Both the position numbers and the translations under genes were made by a program. DNA of 64,000 nucleotides from Bacteriovoracaceae bacterium. Lineage in GTDB: Bacteria > Bdellovibrionota > Bacteriovoracia > Bacteriovoracales > Bacteriovoracaceae. The notes below the pieces were generated by a model. It ran no database searches. It was given only the letters and a program-made list of their open reading frames with translations, and had not been told where the DNA came from. Shown in pieces: positions 61,934 through 64,000 of this stretch. The stretch lies in NCBI GenBank assembly GCA_028101965.1, contig JAOHMI010000003.1, forward strand, positions 34,488 through 98,487, given 5' to 3'. Within the stretch, counting starts at the first letter, position 1; each line of letters opens with the position of its first letter.

Positions 61934-62535
61934 TCAAATACTTACAACCCAATTTTTATCATTTCTCTCAAGACCCGATATTGCTTGCACAGTTTGCTTC
62001 AGAGAGAATAAATAATTCCTTTTCTAATCGTAATTTTAATTTAATAGATATGTGTTGTGGCTGTGGAGTCAGTGGACTTGAGATGATTCAGAGATTACCA
62101 TCTGTTAGAAGTAGACTAAAGAAAGTAATTTTCATTGAAAAGCAATTAGAATTTTTGTCATTCATCGAGAAGAATATAAATAATTTTAAAGTGGATCAGA
62201 CGCCTGTTGAAATATTTATTAATTCTCTTCCTCATTTAGACTCAGCAGAAATAACTTTTTTAATTTGTAATCCTCCTTTTTACATTGATGGACAAGGCAG
62301 GAAGTCTGGAAATAATCAAAAAGATCAGTGCAGCTTTATGGAACAGGGACAAGCCAAGAAAATAATTGATTGGATGGTTGAAATAAAAAAGGTACTTGAT
62401 GGAGAATTCTTTTTTATGTTTATACTTCCAATAAATAGTTTTTGGTTGGAAATGTTTCGAGAGACAAATTTTCAGATTAAAGTTAATAAATTATCTGAAT
62501 TTCCTCAAAGAGAAATTATAAGTAACATCTATTGA
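61930..62535 (+). CDS. TrmN6/HemK-like N-methyltransferase
   Basis: A 201-residue class-I methyltransferase. The SAM site is IDMCCGCGVSGLEM and the catalytic motif is LICNPPFYIDG, the NPPF of N6-adenine or N5-glutamine methyltransferases; GRKSGNNQKDQC after it resembles TrmN6, which methylates A37 of tRNA-Val. It is shorter than E. coli TrmN6 (about 245). It starts at GTG overlapping the previous stop. Its 3' end overlaps the convergent DciA-like gene by 7 bp. Confidence 0.78.
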   Translation: MIKYLQPNFYHFSQDPILLAQFASERINNSFSNRNFNLIDMCCGCGVSGLEMIQRLPSVRSRLKKVIFIEKQLEFLSFIEKNINNFKVDQTPVEIFINSLPHLDSAEITFLICNPPFYIDGQGRKSGNNQKDQCSFMEQGQAKKIIDWMVEIKKVLDGEFFFMFILPINSFWLEMFRETNFQIKVNKLSEFPQREIISNIY

Positions 62536-63095
62536 ATTGGTTTTTTAGATATCTTTGTTTGTAAAAAAATATTTTGCATCATTTGGTCTAATTCTGGATC
62601 TTCAATATGCTTAAAGTGTTTTTGATAGAATTCTTTCCAATGAGAAACTTCAGGGTCGAATGGGTTGAAGCTTTCTTGGACAGTCTCTGAAGAGGTATTC
62701 TTTTCTTTAGATTTCTTTTCTTTTTTAGTTAATTCACCGAGTTTCTGCTCACTAATTATAAACTTAAATCGTTTAATCTTTTGCCTGAATATTGGAAGCG
62801 CAGCTTCTAACTTTTTTATTATTTTAACTTGCTTTGATTGGAGCTCTTGCCCAAAGATTGAATGGGTTAGCAAAATAAATAATGTCTTATTTTTAAGTTT
62901 TAAAGGAATAGTGTGTTCGGCCAATATAGGAGAAACGATTTTTTTCCATTGATAAATGAGGTCAACAAACTTCATGGAAGACTTGTTTCTTGAATAGAGC
63001 CCTTTCATCCTTCTTCTTCTTTGGGATTTAAGGTCATTTCCGTAGACGAACTCTTCATCATCCGATTGAAAAAGAGGAGTTAATTTTTTATTCAT
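62529..63095 (-). CDS. DUF721/DciA-like protein
   Basis: A 188-residue basic protein. Residues about 40-115 (VDLIYQWKKIVSPILAEHTIPLKLKNKTLFILLTHS) follow the DUF721 pattern W..iVG..la.ht.P..l....L.v....  DciA proteins of this family help load the replicative DnaB helicase in bacteria without DnaC. The Lys/Glu-rich tail is less typical. No replication genes are adjacent. The call is moderately sure. Confidence 0.62.
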   Translation of the reverse strand: MNKKLTPLFQSDDEEFVYGNDLKSQRRRRMKGLYSRNKSSMKFVDLIYQWKKIVSPILAEHTIPLKLKNKTLFILLTHSIFGQELQSKQVKIIKKLEAALPIFRQKIKRFKFIISEQKLGELTKKEKKSKEKNTSSETVQESFNPFDPEVSHWKEFYQKHFKHIEDPELDQMMQNIFLQTKISKKPIQ

Positions 63096-63219
63096 TGAGC
63101 TTCTATTCCTATTCAGAACCCGTTATAATTCAATTAGTTTTTCTTGGGTATAGCTTATTTGAAGTGATAGGAAAAACTATTATGATTAGAATAACTTATC
63201 GGAGTTAATAAAAAAAATA

Positions 63220-63867
63220 GTGAAATATTCAATACTATTCATCCTTTTATTAATGAGCTGTAGTGGATATCGGTTCAAAAATCGAAATAATCCTTTGGCG
63301 CAATACGGTATTCGCTCGGTTTCTATTCCTACTTTTTATAACCACTCCAGTCTTCCTTCTGTTTCTACGGAGTTCACGAAAGAGTTTTACAAGGTTTTAG
63401 GTGAATTTAAGAAATTAAGAGTATACACGGGGCACAATGAAAAGACTGATGCAGTTTTAGTGGGTGTCATTAGGTCTAGGGATAGCCTATTAGAAACCAA
63501 AAGAGTAAGCCAGTATCGAATTGCCAAGGGGGTGGCTGATGATGATATTGGAGATGACCGGCCAAATTTCAAGATTCCAGCTGCAACATCTCTCAATTTG
63601 CAGGTTCGTGTTTATTTAATTCGAAACCCATCCGAAGAAGAACTTGCGTTACTGAATACAGAAATTGCAGATTCTTTACAATTGTCCTCAAAACTAATAT
63701 TTAAAGAAAATATTTCAGTGGGAGCAGGCTATACTCGAGAAATTTTTGGTGGCGAATCTAAAAGTATTAACTTTACGCAAAACTGGGGGCAGAATCGTCG
63801 GACCGTAAGCCGATTGGCGGAACGGGCGGCTTCAAGTTTTAGGGAGATAATATTATATGCATTTTAA
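63220..63867 (+). CDS. lptE: LptE-like LPS-assembly lipoprotein
   Basis: A 215-residue lipoprotein starting at GTG with CGGAG upstream. The signal ends LLLMSCSGYRF, with Cys near residue 14 as lipidation site. The following GYRF and GIRSVSIPTFYNHSSLPSVSTEFTKEF (in part SVSIPTFYN) fit the LptE pattern of an early Gly-Tyr-x-Phe and a Val-Pro-x-Phe-x-Asn strand. LptE plugs LptD in the outer membrane. The next gene begins 11 bp before its stop; in E. coli lptE is followed by holA. Confidence 0.7.
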   Translation: MKYSILFILLLMSCSGYRFKNRNNPLAQYGIRSVSIPTFYNHSSLPSVSTEFTKEFYKVLGEFKKLRVYTGHNEKTDAVLVGVIRSRDSLLETKRVSQYRIAKGVADDDIGDDRPNFKIPAATSLNLQVRVYLIRNPSEEELALLNTEIADSLQLSSKLIFKENISVGAGYTREIFGGESKSINFTQNWGQNRRTVSRLAERAASSFREIILYAF

Positions 63868-64000
63868 GCAGAAAGCTAATTCAGATTTAGGCAAGTTAAT
63901 CGATTTAGATCCAATTTATTTAGAAAGATTTGTTTTGGAAAATAAAACTTGTCTTTTATATTTTGAAAATAGTGGATTTGATGAATTAGTTTTTACTCCA
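63857..64000 (+). CDS. Start of a further gene, cut by the window end
   Basis: An ATG at 63857, within the end of the LptE-like gene and after GGGAG, opens 48 codons that run to the window edge (MHFKQKANSDLGKLIDLDP...). By analogy with the E. coli lptE-holA order it could be the delta subunit of DNA polymerase III, but the visible residues are too few to confirm. Confidence 0.5.
   Translation, partial: MHFKQKANSDLGKLIDLDPIYLERFVLENKTCLLYFENSGFDELVFTP

Noticed and set aside
1..64000. tRNA, rRNA, insertion sequences or prophage genes
   Set aside because: No cloverleaf-like tract with a GGTTCGA-type arm, no rRNA sequence, and no transposase or phage protein signature was seen by eye; a tRNA scan could still find something.

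Overview
The window is AT-rich chromosomal DNA (roughly one third G+C, judged by eye), densely packed with bacterial genes on both strands. It has no rRNA, no tRNA I could recognise, no transposase, no phage module and no CRISPR array. Outer-membrane genes (Mla lipid transport, an LptE-like lipoprotein), PilT, a haem A synthase and many small exported proteins point to a Gram-negative, aerobic, surface-motile organism. The low G+C, the load of secreted hydrolases and the yceD-rpmF-fab-glyA-nrdR-nusB gene order fit the Bdellovibrionota, probably a Bacteriovorax/Halobacteriovorax-like predator. That placement is inference; no marker gene here proves it.

Layout. 1-253: no gene recognised. 254-5833: a Crp/Fnr regulator, then a GHMP kinase, a GltB-like FMN oxidoreductase and proB-proA, stitched together by TTGA overlaps. 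5783-16892: a membrane protein, tex, cardiolipin synthase, asparagine synthetase, two exported proteins (one an EEP-fold nuclease/phosphatase), a family-2 glycosyltransferase and UDP-glucuronate decarboxylase. 16893-17133: two identical 110-bp elements, 131 bp apart, that carry chained micro-ORFs on the minus strand. 17204-23953: a zinc metalloprotease-like protein, a YceI-like protein, a Dus tRNA-modifying enzyme, pckA, bacterioferritin with its ferredoxin, and small membrane proteins. 24102-32696: TerB-like, SelO-like and S51 peptidase genes, two more EEP proteins, a predicted secreted protein deamidase, and pilT. 32709-43292: aroC, two transporters, arginine-succinyltransferase genes (astD; astA next to a class-III aminotransferase) interleaved with exported proteins, one of them a protease-like lipoprotein that has lost its catalytic residues. 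43389-52925: an exported possible nuclease, then the minus-strand housekeeping run yceD, rpmF, fabD, fabG, acpP, fabF, glyA, nrdR and a nusB-like gene, with an aroK-like gene divergent from yceD. 53137-64000: a receiver-domain protein, alanine racemase, a small repeat protein, ctaA, mlaE-mlaF-mlaD with three trailing genes, a DciA-like gene, an LptE-like lipoprotein and the start of one more gene.

How it works together. Glutamate goes to proline through ProB/ProA; arginine is probably degraded to glutamate and succinate by Ast enzymes; PEP carboxykinase allows gluconeogenesis from the resulting C4 acids. This suits growth on amino acids from prey. Exported EEP, metalloprotease and deamidase-like proteins are plausible tools for degrading or modifying prey material, but that is inference. 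No single large novel system stands out. The best candidates for something undescribed are the micro-ORF repeat at 16893-17133, the catalytically dead protease lipoprotein at 39295, the deamidase-like protein at 27965, the 17-residue-repeat protein at 55774 and the 20-bp inverted repeat between acpP and fabF.
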